Shown here: piece after piece, positions 31,680 through 43,365 of the stretch
Numbering within the stretch: the stretch's first letter is position 1
How the letters are laid out: the number at the start of each line of letters is the position of its first letter
Assembly: GCA_946902875.1 (NCBI GenBank)
Contig: OX336351.1
Coordinates: forward strand, 3,035,761-3,099,760
Source of the DNA: Nematopogon swammerdamellus
Lineage: Eukaryota > Arthropoda > Insecta > Lepidoptera > Adelidae
DNA: 64,000 nucleotides
Direction: 5' to 3'
The notes under the pieces: generated by a model
Database searches by the model: none
Told to the model about the DNA's origin: nothing
The model's input: the letters and a program-made list of their open reading frames with translations, nothing else
Translations under genes and position numbers: made by a program

Positions 31680-32350
31680 AGCAATTTTTCACAGTGCTTG
31701 GGTTATTGCCAAAAATATGTAAAGGTGTGATCGATAAGGAAAATTTCCTAGATAATTATGAAAAGCGATATATTTAAAGAAATTAGGAGATGAAAAAAAA
31801 TAAAAATTGACAGAGTAATTTTTATAGGTATTTTCAAATTTCTGCCTGTTCGAAATCGAAATTTTCCTAGATAATGTTATATATATACTCTTATTAATAT
31901 ATAATATCATATTCCGAAAGAATTTTGGACAGAGCAATTTTTCACAGCGAATTATTGCCGAAAATCTGTAAAGGTGTGATCGATAAGGAAAATTTCCTAG
32001 ATACTTGTCTAAAGCGATATATATAAATAAATTAAGACATATAATAAAATAAAAATTGACAGAGCAATTTTTCTGAAGAAGTTGTGATACAAAATAGGTA
32101 TTTTCAAATTTCTGCCTATTCGAAATCGAAATTTTCATAGATAATGTTATATATATACTCTTATTAATATATAATATCATATACGGAAGGAACTTCGGAC
32201 GGAGCAATTTTTCACCAGCAGTTATAAGCGATTTTCATCTTTAGGTATAAATACCTAACTTCCAAACATAAAAAATCCTAGATAATTTGTCAAACGTGTA
32301 TTTTAAACCCTACTTTATCACACTGCAAAGATTCAGCGACAGAGGAATTA
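31680..32350 (+). repeat. Dispersed repeat with internal tandem units, + copy
   Basis: The same units as at 22331-22905, in reverse orientation: GACAGAGCAATTTTTC, GGAAAATTTCCTAGATAAT and TCAAATTTCTGCCTATTCG recur about every 280 bp. The copy ends in the same unique stretch. Confidence 0.8.
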
Positions 32351-34732
32351 CGTCGAGTGGAAATGCTTTATTGATTGGAGTATTCAGTCGTCCGGCTATT
32401 ATCTCGTTAGCAATTGAGGAGTGTCCGAGCGAAAGTGTTTAACTCAGTCAGGGGTAAAAAATGACACAATAAAATGTTCCGCTCAAATCTTCAAAACAAA
32501 TCCCACAAGAGTAAAATTTAATTAGAGCAAAACGAGTCAATTTCGTCGTCAATTTCATTTAATTAAGCAAACATAAAATGAAATAAATTCAATCGAAAAT
32601 AAATATATATATATTTATTTATTTTACAGACAACCGGCGCAAAAGTGAATGGAAACTCAGACACCAACAATAACCACTACTCGCGAAACCGCGCTCAAAA
32701 AGTTGTATCCTAGAGAAAGAAAAATAGTTGATCCGTTTCAATTGGTCAGTTCAGTTGGTTGGAGTGGAAAGCCTGGTCAACGCATTGTAAAGATGTAATT
32801 TACTTTTAATCGATAAAAAACGAAGGAAACATTTTCGGAGTGACAAAAATATTTTTTTAATTAGTTTTTATTAATGTTTTCTGTAAAATTTTTACTTTTG
32901 CAGCCGACCACTTTTACTTGGGCACTTCTCAATTCATTTGTCCTTACTGGCCAACCGGAACCGGAAGAAGGTTGTAATGGAATAAGTTTTAAGGCAATTC
33001 AGCATTTTGGCAAGTTCTGGTGGCGCTAGGGGAAAACGGAACAACGGAAGTGAGATAAAAAGTCACGAACGAGATCGCACCCGCTACTCCGAATGTTCTC
33101 CAGACCTATTTATTTTGAAAGAAAGAAAACATACAAGGTAAGCAAACACGGTGCAAATTCCACAGGTGCAAGGGAAATAGCGACACGCCGTTTTTTGCTT
33201 TTATTTATTTATTTAGGAAACAAAAAGAATATAACAGAGAAACCTAAATTAAAGATAAGTACAGCCATTAAATAAAGTATATATTATACGTAAAAATATA
33301 TGTTTATACAATATAATATATAGTAAATAGGACTTAATACATACATACATACATAACAGGCCACTAAACAAAACAGTGAAAATTAAAATAAAATTTTACA
33401 CTCTACGTGTGAATTCCGCATTGCCCCGCAGTACATAGACGAAACAGTCCAACGACAACGGCATGCAGACACAGCGAGGATAACGGAATAAGGACATTCG
33501 CTCAATTCCAAGTTTGACACAATCGAGTGCACAATATTCACCCACCACTGACCCGAGCGCACCAGCCTTGCGGCGATAGCACCCGCACTGTGTCACGACT
33601 TCATCATGGAACAATCATTTGAAATTCGTTGCACGCAGGGAGGCCCGCTGTCGGGATACCACCAATTTGGCCCCGATGACGCGCATTGACTGCGGTCCAG
33701 CCCCCCCCTTGGAAGGACTCATAAAGGCGTTCTGAGCAATTGGAGTGCACCGACTCCGAATATTGTCCCCATCTACGTCTAACGTTCGTCAGTCTGCGTC
33801 CCAGATGAGAGACAACGTCACAAACAGCGACTTGTCACCCCGGTACTCGCGTCCCGAATCGCCCCGGCGGCGTCTGCATTCGTCAGTCGGTCGTTCCGCC
33901 TCACTTGGTCATCTAACTGGAGCCCACCGTGCCTCGCCCTGCGTCGTGGGGGTGCTGCTAGCCACCCCTCTTTTGCCGCGTGCGAATATCGAGTTGCAGT
34001 CATTGACTCATGTATATATTAATAGACTTCACATCAAATAAGCTCGATCGGTTCCTACTGACATATATAAGCCAAACGGTGGCTTTCGAGTTGACGGTCT
34101 ATCAGTTGCACGCTCGCACGCTGACGAGCGCAGGCGCGTCGATCGTAGTTTTCTACAAATATAATGCCCACGTGTCCCTTGTGACACTGTAAAAATCGTA
34201 CCGGGAAGAGAAACAAGTATGATGGCGTCCCATATCACAAATAAATGCACGTATATGACGTAATTTCCAAAATATTTACAAATCGCCGAACGGGCGGACA
34301 ACCGTTCACCGAAAGTTCGTTGGTAATATTTTAGGTTATCCTTCACTTCAACAGCGCGGTCCTTGCCCAGCAATAGGCAATTACTTCGCAAAGCGTTGCA
34401 TTAGTTTACCGCTAGATGGCAATGTTTTCTATTGAATACCGAATTCTCCTCTAATATTGTATAGAACACTGAATCTATATCTTTAAAACATCATTAGTTG
34501 CAGTGGTTCTATAGTTCGTGGGACACTTCACATGCCTGCCTGCAATGGTGCGCGGTGAGCAGAAGCGGTGGCAAGCGGGGCGGAATGAAGCCGAGAACTC
34601 AATAAGACACCACAGTAGCGAGTGGCGAGCGATATAATCAAACATGCTTCAAATTAAATTCGCGGCTGCCGCTCAAAAGTACGCCCCACCCGCTAGCATC
34701 ACCGTGGCAATCTGTACAGAGGCGCCCTTTTT
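32351..34732. other. Gene-free 2.4 kb
   Basis: I see no supported gene. 33700-34000 has higher GC, with short overlapping frames of no recognisable family. A TATATAAG sequence occurs near 34063. Nothing else stands out. Confidence 0.45.
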
Positions 34733-35068
34733 AGGGTTTCGTATCCATCGTACGGGACCCTATTACTAAACCTGCGCCGTCTGTCTGTGCGTCTGTCCGA
34801 GGGCTGTATCTCTTGAACCGTAATAGTTAGCCCGTTTAAATTTTCACACAATATTTGTTATTATGGCCGATATAACAACAAATAATATAAATAAGAAAAA
34901 GGAAAAAATTCACGGGGTTCCCCGCACAAGAACTAAAAAGTGTATGCGTGCCATCTACCGAAAAGACTATGTAGCATTTTAACTAATACATAGATGGCGT
35001 GAGTGGCGCTGACCATGACATGGCGATACGGAACCCTCGGTGCGGAAGTTCAACTCGCACTTGTCCGG
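34733..35068 (+). repeat. GTCY-family copy
   Basis: Starts AGGGTTTCGTATCC and ends CGCACTTGTCCGG, with T-runs on both sides. The GTCT block is short here. A LINE tail follows directly on the right. Confidence 0.85.
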
Positions 35069-35069
35069 T

Positions 35070-35275
35070 TTTTTTTATTATAGAACGACATGTGGCGCTG
35101 TCTAGCAGGGCCTGTCGTATGCGGGGAGTCGCGAATGCCATGAAGGACCCGAGACTTGGGGGTAAATATGTGGGCAGGGAAAGATTCCCAGAGATTACCA
35201 GTTCTGCGGAGGAAAGAACTGTTGCAGAAGCCAAAATGTTCGACTTCGAGGACCCCGAGGTGGTCGCTTTTCGAT
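35070..35275 (-). mobile_element. LINE fragments beside the GTCY copy
   Basis: 35070-35236 is the LINE 3' end (ATTCGCGACTCCCCGCATAC on the - strand). 35237-35270 is an internal piece (CCTCGGGGTCCTCGAAGTCG, compare 27015-27045), joined to it by a deletion. Confidence 0.75.
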
Positions 35276-36349
35276 CGTTGTAATATTTACATCGTACCTA
35301 ACTTGGAATCGAGTCACACGAGCATTGCATACGTCACTTCGCTAACGCGCAAAGTTCTACTGTTGAACATCGCTAAAAATAAAATTAAAAGGATTTTAGC
35401 GCGTAAAAACAGGAACATTTTCAGACGAGGATTTCAGTTGAAATATTAGTCCGCTATTTGCCTGAAAACGAATGGAACAAAAAGTACGGAGCAATTCATG
35501 AAGGGTTAAACATGATTGTTGACGGTTGATGGCCTTAGGCGATCTAGTAATATGGAAGCCGAATTTTTATATTTTTCGGAGGAAAATACTTTTTGTTGGA
35601 GCAGCCACAAATTTTTATTTTGTAATATTTATTTTGAAGTCAGAATATGATTATAATAAAAATAATATTTATGTTGAGTGTTGGTTGAGTGAGGAATTTT
35701 TTTTATTATTACATTGCTGAAGGTGGTGGTCGGTTATATACGCCATCACGACAATAGGGGTAAGCAGAGTAATCGGTGGTGTGCTGCAATTGATCTTGTA
35801 AATTGCAGCACAACACGAACCACTAGCCCTTTAGCACGGCATCTTGTCCGTATCCCTTAGTCGCCTTTTACGACATGCATGGAGATAGATGCAGCGGGGC
35901 TGTTCTTTGCAAGTACGTGCCCAACATGGTCCCACACGCCCTCAGTGAGTTTTGAAAAATTCTAGTTTCGTCAAAAAGCGACTGCAAAATGCAATGATTG
36001 AATAGCGAAGCGTTCGCTTGTTTTATAGTATTGTTCAAAGTTTGTTAAACCAATTTATATTACACGAATATCCAAATCTGTCAAAAGAAGTAAAATTTTA
36101 TGTTACATCATCTGCAATTAGTATAAACTCAAAATAAATGTTTTAGAAAGCTGCAATTTCGAAACAAAGAGAGCATTTCGGAGTATTTAGGACCATTTAG
36201 TAGTACGTTTGTGATTTTTTTTTCACATATTAATTCACATAAATAAAAATAAAAATCTATCACCCACTTTTAAATATGGTCAACTTTTAGACAGGATTTT
36301 TTAATATATATCCGTGTGTATATATATCCGTGTATATCCGTGTAATATA
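35276..36349. repeat. Mostly unidentified; CTCTCCCCGTGC-family copy at 35720-35945
   Basis: 35720-35945 is a - strand copy of the CTCTCCCCGTGC family (TAGTCGCCTTTTACGACATG, ATGGAGATAGATGCAG). The remainder is AT-rich with no gene visible. Confidence 0.6.
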
Positions 36350-36680
36350 ACCGCGTGGGTTCGGTACTTAAAAATAATAGCCCCACTGCATCTCTCCCCG
36401 TGCATTTCGTAAAAGGCGACTAAGGGATAAGGACAAGATGCCGTGCTAAAGGGCGACAGGCTCGCCACCTCTCACCTTGGCGCGGTACTTCCAACGAGTC
36501 ATGCAGCAGGTGGGTCTTCGTGCCTTACTTGCTGCTTGATCGATTTAATCTTGTTCGAATACTTTGCGAAACGTGGTGGTCGGTGTTGTGCTGCAATTTA
36601 CCAGAGTTCTTGCAGCACAACACCGATTACTCTGCTTACCCCGATTGTCGGGATTCAGCGTGTGTGATATATATATGTAT
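36350..36680 (+). repeat. CTCTCCCCGTGC-family copy, full
   Basis: This is the best copy in the window. It runs from CGTGGGTTCGGTACTT through CACTGCATCTCTCCCCGTGC, GCAGGTGGGTCTTCGTGCC and GCAGCACAACACCGATTACT to CCCCGATTGTCGGGATTCAG and an (AT)/(ATGT)n tail. Confidence 0.8.
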
Positions 36681-37065
36681 GTATGTATATTTTTGAAATT
36701 CGTTGAACAAAAAACCGAAACGAAAATGTGGCAAATTTTAAAAATTGTCTGTAGTGCGGCAGTCTTAAGGCACGACCGTTCGCAACCAAAACGCTTCCAA
36801 GAGTTTTAAAAGCAGTAATTGCACGGTAAGAACCTCGCAACGATCCCGCGAAAGCCTTTCCGCTTTACATAGATATTAACAGGGCGCGCCGTTCCACTCT
36901 CTATATAGGCGAGATACGAAAACAAACTGTCGTGTAGGTACACCACGAGAAAATATTCGCTCTGACTCCGAACGAGACTACCAGACATGGCGACTAGAAT
37001 AAATCACTATTATGAGGTGCAAATTGAGGTGCAATGGATCGACGATTGATCGTGAAACGAAGCGC

Positions 37066-37235
37066 AATGGGTGACCGTTCGACCGTAGAGGCTGACCGTG
37101 GTTCGAACTGTCTGTAATTACTTTCCCTTACCTTACTAGGTGGTTGGGTTTAACCTGTCCCAATTGGTACCAACAACGCACTGATTGAAAAGTCGTTTTA
37201 AGCGACATGTTTACATGTAGTTTGTGTTTTCGGTC
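37066..37235 (+). repeat. SINE fragment (5S/tRNA-headed group)
   Basis: Contains GGGTGACCGTTCGACCG, GAGGCTGACCGTGGTTCGAA and the body sequence CTTACTAGGTGGTTGGGTT, but lacks the start of the head and the tail. Confidence 0.7.
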
Positions 37236-37261
37236 TTTGTATGGGCACTCCTTAATAAAAA

Positions 37262-37443
37262 AAAAAATGTTTTATGATTTGTCTGCATATCCGCCGTAAT
37301 AACACATAATTCTGTGAAAATTACAACCGGCTAGCTATTACGATTCCAAAGATAAAGCCCTCGGATAGACGCACAGACGGACAGGCATACAGACAGACAA
37401 CGCGACGTAGACTTAATAATAGGCTTATGAATACGGAACCCTA
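37262..37443 (-). repeat. GTCY-family partial copy
   Basis: The half copy reads from GTAATAACACATAATTCTGTG to ATACGGAACCCT. The half with GCACTTGGCCGG is missing. Confidence 0.75.
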
Positions 37444-37624
37444 AAAATTATATTCGAAACATCGCGGCTGACTGTACATAGGTGGTTCGGCAGAAAAAGC
37501 TAAAATGCCCTGCAGTATCTCGGCGGAAGCGTGCGGTAGTTTCACGTTCCGGCTAGTGCGGCGCCGGCTCCGGCGCGGCGGCGGCGGCAGAGGCGGCGCG
37601 GCCGTGGTGGATGGAACGCTCCGC

Positions 37625-38185
37625 GCGTCATCATGGCAGGACTAGGTCATAGTAAGAGGAGACGAGTATGGCAACTGGAGCCCGTTTTTAGGGTTCCGTA
37701 TCCGTCGTACGGGTCCCTATTACTAAGCCTACGCCGTCTGTCTGTCTGTCTGACCGTCTGTCCGAGGGCTGTATGTCTTGAACCGTAAAAGGTAGCCCAT
37801 TGAAATTTTCACAGAATATGTGTTATTATGGCCGATATAACAACAAATAATAAAAATAAGAAAAAGTAAAAAATTCACGGTGGTCCCCATACAAGAAAAT
37901 AAAAAGTGTATGCGCGTCATCTACCGAAAACAGTATGAAACAGCGCTGACCATGACATGGCGATACGGAACCCTCGGTGTGCGAGTTCGACTCGTACTTG
38001 GCCGGTTTTTATTAAAATAATTAACCAGGCTGCGCCGAACCACCAGGGCTGTCACAACTCACAAGTACTCACAGCACTGACACAATTGACAGGTAGTGAG
38101 CCCATCATGGTGAAAATGCAATTCCAGAGAGAAAGAGAGAGCGAGAGAAAGAAAGAGAGAGATAGAAAGAGAGAGAGAGAGATAG
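37625..38185 (+). repeat. (GA)n-ended repeat with a GTCY element nested in it
   Basis: 37625-37689 and 38006-38127 match 41557-41720 (AACTGGAGCCC; CCACCAGGGCT; CACAATTGACAGGTAGT; CCCATCATGGTGAAAAT) and end in (GA)n. The GTCY element at 37690-38005 sits where the second copy has an unbroken T-run. Confidence 0.8.
37690..38005 (+). repeat. GTCY-family copy inserted in the (GA)n repeat
   Basis: Starts AGGGTTCCGTATCCGTCG, contains GTCTGTCTGTCTGTC and GTGTTATTATGGCCGATATA, and ends CTCGTACTTGGCCGG. T-runs lie on both sides. Confidence 0.85.
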
Positions 38186-38189
38186 GCCG

Positions 38190-38370
38190 GCACATTTACG
38201 CACGTGGGATCGCGAATGCCCGCCTGACTGATGCCTATTCACGCCTCTCTTGTAGGACCCAAGGCTGTACTTGGGGGGAATATGTGAGAAGGGAGAGCGT
38301 TCCAGAGTTTACCAGCTCTGTGGAGGATGAAAATCTGCAGAACCGAATGATACGCATCCCTGGTAGTAGG
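38190..38370 (-). mobile_element. LINE 3' end fragment
   Basis: On the - strand this codes for the LINE C-terminus (compare 27470-27600; GAGCTGGTAAACTCTGGAAC and CCCCCCAAGTACAGCC) and is decayed. Confidence 0.8.
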
Positions 38371-38460
38371 TATATCGTTCAATTATGTACAACTCAACAT
38401 TCGGCCTCGCCTGACTTAACGACTTAACTGACGCCTCGGCCTTACTGACTTCCAGAGATA

Positions 38461-38540
38461 AATATGTCAAATCAAATCAAATCAAATAATTTATTTGTAA
38501 TCATATTTCATATTACAAGTCACAGATAGGTATACAAATA
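38461..38540 (-). repeat. Retroposon tail with (ATTTG)n
   Basis: On the - strand ACAAATAAATTATTTG precedes a run of (ATTTG), a LINE-like 3' end. The sequence continues to about 38780 without a coding frame I can support. Confidence 0.55.
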
Positions 38541-39104
38541 TTTATTATTAGCCATATTTTGGCATCAATCAGTATCGGTAGGGTTAGCGAGGACATCCGT
38601 CAAGTACTCACCTAGAGAGTAGTACGCTTTACCAACCCGAAACTCTTTGAGTCTGGACACAAATATTCCGTCCGAAGCGGCCTCTCGAATTGATATTGTC
38701 AATCTGTTGTAGATCGTGGGGCCAATCACTTGGTCTTTAGCAGCATTCAAACTTTCATGTACCTACTTACTTTTATACGAACTACATACGCAGTTCGGCC
38801 TTCGGCCTCGCAATAATCAACTTTTTTTTGACGTAGATTTTAAAAATTTTACTCAGCTGGTCTATTTTTCGGTTTCAGTGGTCCCGCCGTACACAGGAAC
38901 CGGTCGCATTCGCGCGGCGGGCTAGAATGGCCGGAAATTGGCGGCAGACCACACCGGCCGCGGTTCGACCCTCGATACGGGCCGGCTACAGTTTAGACTT
39001 CCCGTGTGTTGCCATTAAATATACCTTTATATTGACTGCTTGAATCGCCGCGTTGGCATGTTCGTTTATCTACCTTTTTACCGCAGAGTATTGGTGCTTG
39101 ATAG
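38541..39104. other. Unidentified sequence
   Basis: No supported gene is seen. 38890-39000 has a tRNA-gene-like GCGGTTCGACCCTCG, which may be the B box of a decayed SINE. Confidence 0.35.
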
Positions 39105-39475
39105 CTTGCTGCTTGATAGCTAGGTGGTAGGGTTTATCCAGCTCGGGTTGGTATCACCGCACTGAGTGAAACGTCGGTCGAAACGGTTATGTAAATAGTT
39201 CGTGTTTTCCGTCCAGTTCAGTGTAGCCGACATGAAATGAAGGGAAGCACTGACATGGCACCTAGTTCAACCGGTGTTATGGGCTTACATCACGGATGTT
39301 GTAGGTGATGTAGCCAACCGTTCCATTCTCCATAAAAAAAAGCTATCTTGTCCGAATACTGCGAGAAACGTGATGATCTCGTCGTTGTCGTTGTGCTGTA
39401 ATTTATCCTTGTCCTTGAGGCACAACACCGATTACTCTGTTCACCCCGATTGTCGGGATAAACAGTGTAGTTTTT
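39105..39475 (+). repeat. SINE body and CTCTCCCCGTGC-family tail, joined
   Basis: 39105-39341 is the body and tail of the 5S/tRNA-headed SINE (GGTGGTAGGGTTTATCCAGC to TTCTCCATAAAAAAAA). 39342-39475 is the 3' part of the CTCTCCCCGTGC family. Confidence 0.75.
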
Positions 39476-39599
39476 TTACATAAACTAACATGGGTGCTGT
39501 GCCGTGAGACCAATGCCGCAGTCGACAGAGCTAAAATCACCTCTCCTCGCGAAACCACGCTCAGTTAGGCGCCATGCCAGCAGATTTGCGGACTGTTAC

Positions 39600-39737
39600 T
39601 GATCTGTCTACTTAGCCTGTTAATACGACGCTTGAAGACACCCAAAGTTATAGGGTTCGGGAAACATACTCGCCGGAAGACAGTTCCACACACAAGCGGT
39701 GCGACAAAGAAACGTTTTTGGGAACCGATCGATTCTC
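39600..39737 (-). pseudogene. C-terminal fragment of a second LINE type
   Basis: On the - strand the frame reads TFLCRTACVWNCLPASMFPE then YNFGCLQASY, the R-x-WN-LP-x-x-FP pattern near the C-terminus of jockey/CR1-type LINE proteins. It differs from the family at 24344-27720. Confidence 0.65.
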
Positions 39738-40175
39738 GTGCTTTGGCCCCTCTTACTCAGCCATCTATATTGGATTACGCGGCGGGTGGCCGAGTGGTTT
39801 GGGCATCGGCTTCTATTGCGAGAGGTCCGCGGTTCGAATCCGGTCAGCATGCACCAATGAGTTTTTTCTGACGAAAAAATTTACGTGCATACCTACACCT
39901 GCTGCTTCACCGTTAGAACCGGTGTAAAACCGTAGGTCCATTCCCTTGCCCCTTACTAGGTGGTAGGCTCAAATTGTAGCCGACTGGTTTGTTATCACCG
40001 TACTGGATGTAAGATGGCCGCATAGCAGCCTCGGTTGTGTTCTACTCTAGTCCAGTGTAGCCAGCAATCCAGGGAAGTCTCCGGTATGGCACCTACCTTC
40101 TCGGAGGAGATATTGGCTGGTCGGAGCATGCGCTTTGGCCCCTCCGACTTCGCCACCCATATAGGATTACATAAA
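39738..40175 (+). mobile_element. tRNA-headed SINE, full copy after the tail of another
   Basis: 39778-39855 is a tRNA-like head: GTGGCCGAGTGGTTTGGGC (A box, of the tRNA-Ser/Leu kind) and GCGGTTCGAATCC (B box), ending in CACCA. A body that shares blocks with the 5S/tRNA SINE and a tail ending CATATAGGATTACATAAAAA follow. 39738-39777 is the end of another copy (GCTTTGGCCCCTCTTACTC to GGATTAC) joined to this head without an A-run. Confidence 0.85.
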
Positions 40176-40189
40176 AAAAAAAATAATTA

Positions 40190-40520
40190 TAAACAAAACA
40201 ATCCACTAGAGAATCCCCATTCCACCTCCGCACTACGCGTACTGGGCAGGGGATGCACCCCTATTCAATCGACCTACCACGGATGCGCACCAACCGGTTC
40301 TGTAGGTCTTTTATTCACAGAACCGGGAAAATGTGGAACGCACTCCCTGCCCATCTATTTCCTCCCAAGTACAGCCTGGGGTTTTTCAAAAGGGGCATGA
40401 AAAGGCTCCTGTCAGGCCGGCATGACATTCACAATCCCCGTGCATCACAGAATGTCCATGGGCATCGTTAGACACCTACTTGTAGGTGAAACGATGTCGC
40501 GCTATCGATAAAAAAAAAAA
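40190..40520 (+). mobile_element. LINE 3' end fragment
   Basis: Codes in one frame for RMRTNRFCRSFIHRTGKMWN and LPAHLFPPKYSLGFFKRGMK, the LINE C-terminus, then the 3' untranslated region and GCGCTATCGATAAAAAA. Confidence 0.88.
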
Positions 40521-40906
40521 GAGAGATTTTTTCTATTCAGTCTTTAGATGTATATGAAGCGGTTACATTTTTTACTCATATCGTATAACTTTTTCGTTCA
40601 CTGCGCTCAGTCCATCGGTTAAATTCAAGAATCCATTACATGCTGAATATAAATAAAATAACATCCCCAGCGATAAGAAGGGAAAAATAATAATCAATAT
40701 TTTTTGAAGAGGCTTGGGCCTCTGCTGGTGGACGCAACTGGCGTGCCGCAATCAAGGGCTTACTTCATTCAAAGGGTAATCCTTGCCATTCAGCGGAGTA
40801 ATGCCGCAAGTGTTCTGGGAACATTTGAAAACGCCCCTTTTGATAGTTTATTATTTTAATGTTTGTTAGGTAGGTTTAAATTCTTTATTTATTTGTATTA
40901 CTTTTT
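40521..40906. other. Unidentified sequence
   Basis: No gene or recognised repeat is seen. Confidence 0.4.
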
Positions 40907-41290
40907 AGGATTCCGTATCCGTCGTACAGGACCATATTACTAAGCCTACGCCGTTTGTCTGTCTGACCGTCTGTTCGAGGGCTGTATCTCTTGAATCGTA
41001 ATATTGATTATATTTGAAATTTTGACAGAATATGTGTTATTATGGCCGATATAACAATAAATAAGTAATAAAAATAAGAAAAAGTAAAAAATTCATGGGC
41101 TCCCCACATAAGAAGCTAAAAAGTGTATGCACGCCATCTACCGAAAAGAGTATGAAGCATTTTAACTAATCATGAATTTGAACTAATATGAAACATTTCC
41201 TAAAACATGTCATTAGATGGCGTGAGTGGCGCTGACCATGACATGGTGATACGGAACCCTCGGTGCGCGAGTTCGACTCGCACTTGGCCG
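40907..41290 (+). repeat. GTCY-family copy, nearly full
   Basis: Starts AGGATTCCGTATCCGTCG and ends CTCGCACTTGGCCG. It contains TATTATGGCCGATATAACAA and GCATTTTAACTAATCATGAA. T-runs flank both ends. Confidence 0.88.
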
Positions 41291-41556
41291 TTTTTTATAT
41301 TTTATGAAAATAAATCTGTTTTATAGCTCTCAAAATTTAATTCCTACATTTAAAAAATTCGGAAGTTTTCATCCTGTCGGGCTTAACAAGTCGGCCGAGG
41401 TAGGGGTAGGAATTGAATTTTCCGACAGCCCCGGGAAGCGGGCCAAGTCCCTCGGGGAGGGAGACCGGTGAGTCCCCGCTATCGGTGGCCGGGAACTGAC
41501 GAAACTTTACGAGAACACCTCAAATCCAGCTTGGGGAATAATGAGGACTTATGTCA

Positions 41557-41897
<341 letters not shown>

Positions 41898-42054
41898 GTC
41901 AATCGTGTCAGATTCCATTAAAAAAAACCGAGTGCAGGGCGGCCATCACTGACTACAAGCGAGGGAAGGGAGAATGTAAGTAGTGGTTGTGTACGGACAG
42001 CGTGCGCTGGCGCGCGCTTGTGTGAGTGCGAAATCGGCGCGTTTGTATGAAGAC

Positions 42055-42150
42055 GGTTAACTAGTCTGTTTAAACTATGGCTCAGCGGTGCGATCGGTCG
42101 ACTGCCGTTCGTGATATTAAGCACGAATGTAGCCGACACGGCTAAAGCCA
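42055..42150 (+). repeat. SINE head fragment
   Basis: Contains GGCTCAGCGGTGCGATCGG, TCGACTGCCGTTCGTGAT and ATTAAGCACGAATGTAGCCG, pieces of the 5S/tRNA-type head joined by a deletion. Confidence 0.55.
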
Positions 42151-42442
42151 AGACAAAGACAATTTAATAAGTTATAAAAATTTCAAAATTTCAAAAGAGA
42201 AATGATGTTTTTTACTTTTTTATGTTATTTATAATAATGCCTCCAATTATTCTTACTAGAATTGCCATTAATTTTATATTCTCATACATAAATGCATAGC
42301 GTCAAGCCTGTTGCCCAGTGGGGTAGGCAGAGACAACGGATCTCGACGCGCCGCGATCCTGACACAAGTCTGCCGCCTCTTCCACTCTCATAGTGTTCCA
42401 TCAACACTTGTTCAAACACTTGTTCCATCAAGATTTTTTTAA

Positions 42443-42652
42443 TGTAAACTGACACGGTTGACTACATCATCTACCTACTACATCTGCGATGTCAGCCTAC
42501 AGGGAAGGGACCTACAGTTTTGCGGGAAATCCTAACCACACGGTCAGCATTTATTGGCCGAGCGGTTACCCATCCATCCACTGACCGCGCCCAGGTGTGC
42601 TTATGATCCGACCGACAGTCGACCGACCGCACCACTGAGCTACCGAGGCTGA
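42443..42652 (-). repeat. 5S/tRNA-headed SINE, internally deleted
   Basis: On the - strand the head reads GTCAGCCTCGGTAGCTCAGT then GGGCGCGGTCAGTGGATGG. It skips most of the body and ends with the tail (CAACCGTGTCAGTTTACATT). Confidence 0.75.
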
Positions 42653-43232
42653 CAAAATATTTTAAAATATTTTATTAAATTGTAACGAATACTTAAAGCT
42701 GCTTCCCAGTTTATCCTAATCTTCGTTTCAAGACTTCAAGTCAAACTTGAAGATAACATAAGTTGGCACGGCGCGGTCGCTCGGAGCGCCAGACAGCAAA
42801 GATATTGTTTTAATTGAAGCACTAAGATATTGTTGAAGTATTCCGAACCTAAGTCTTAACTCAGATTAAGCAAATATTTGGTCCGTTGGAGCTCTGAGCC
42901 AGGGGCTGGGTTCCAACACCAACAGCGGAGGGGTCCCCATTGAGTCCGCCCCCCCCCCCCCCCCTCCCCCCCACCCGGCCGAAGTGGCGCGGGGGTAAGG
43001 AGAGCATTTTGGGGGTGTCCCTATACAAACTAATTAATAGGGGCCGAGGAAAGGTTGGAGGGGGGAAGGGAAAGAAAAAAAACATATTTCAGTAATAAAT
43101 AACACATCTGTAAATTAAATTAAAAAAAAAAACTATGGAAATCGAAAAAAGTCGTCCTAGTGGCTATTTTCGGAGGTAAGCACTGTAGACGGCCTAATTA
43201 TTTTGTATCAAACATACTTACATACTTACTTA
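42653..43232. other. Gene-free, with a poly-C run
   Basis: 42950-42975 is a run of C. No gene is visible. Confidence 0.5.
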
Positions 43233-43365
43233 ATATTATACAGAGTGTGGGAAGACCACCCGCGCCAGGTGGGACGACGGCATCAAGTACGTCGGCGGAA
43301 AGCAGTAGTTCCTTACCGCTGAGGGTCGGGAGGACTGGAGGAAAATTGGAGAGACTGAATGAATG
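43233..43365 (+). pseudogene. C-terminal fragment of a third LINE type (RTE-like)
   Basis: One frame reads ARWDDGIKYVGGKQ, a stop in place of Trp, then FLTAEGREDWRKIGE, preceded in another frame by GRPPA. This matches the GRP-x-x-RW-x-DDI-x-x-x-AG-x-x-W pattern at the C-terminus of insect RTE-like LINEs. Confidence 0.65.

Noticed and set aside
39778..39855. tRNA gene
   Set aside because: A and B boxes are present, but the cloverleaf does not close well and the sequence continues into a SINE body with an A-rich end, so it is a SINE head.
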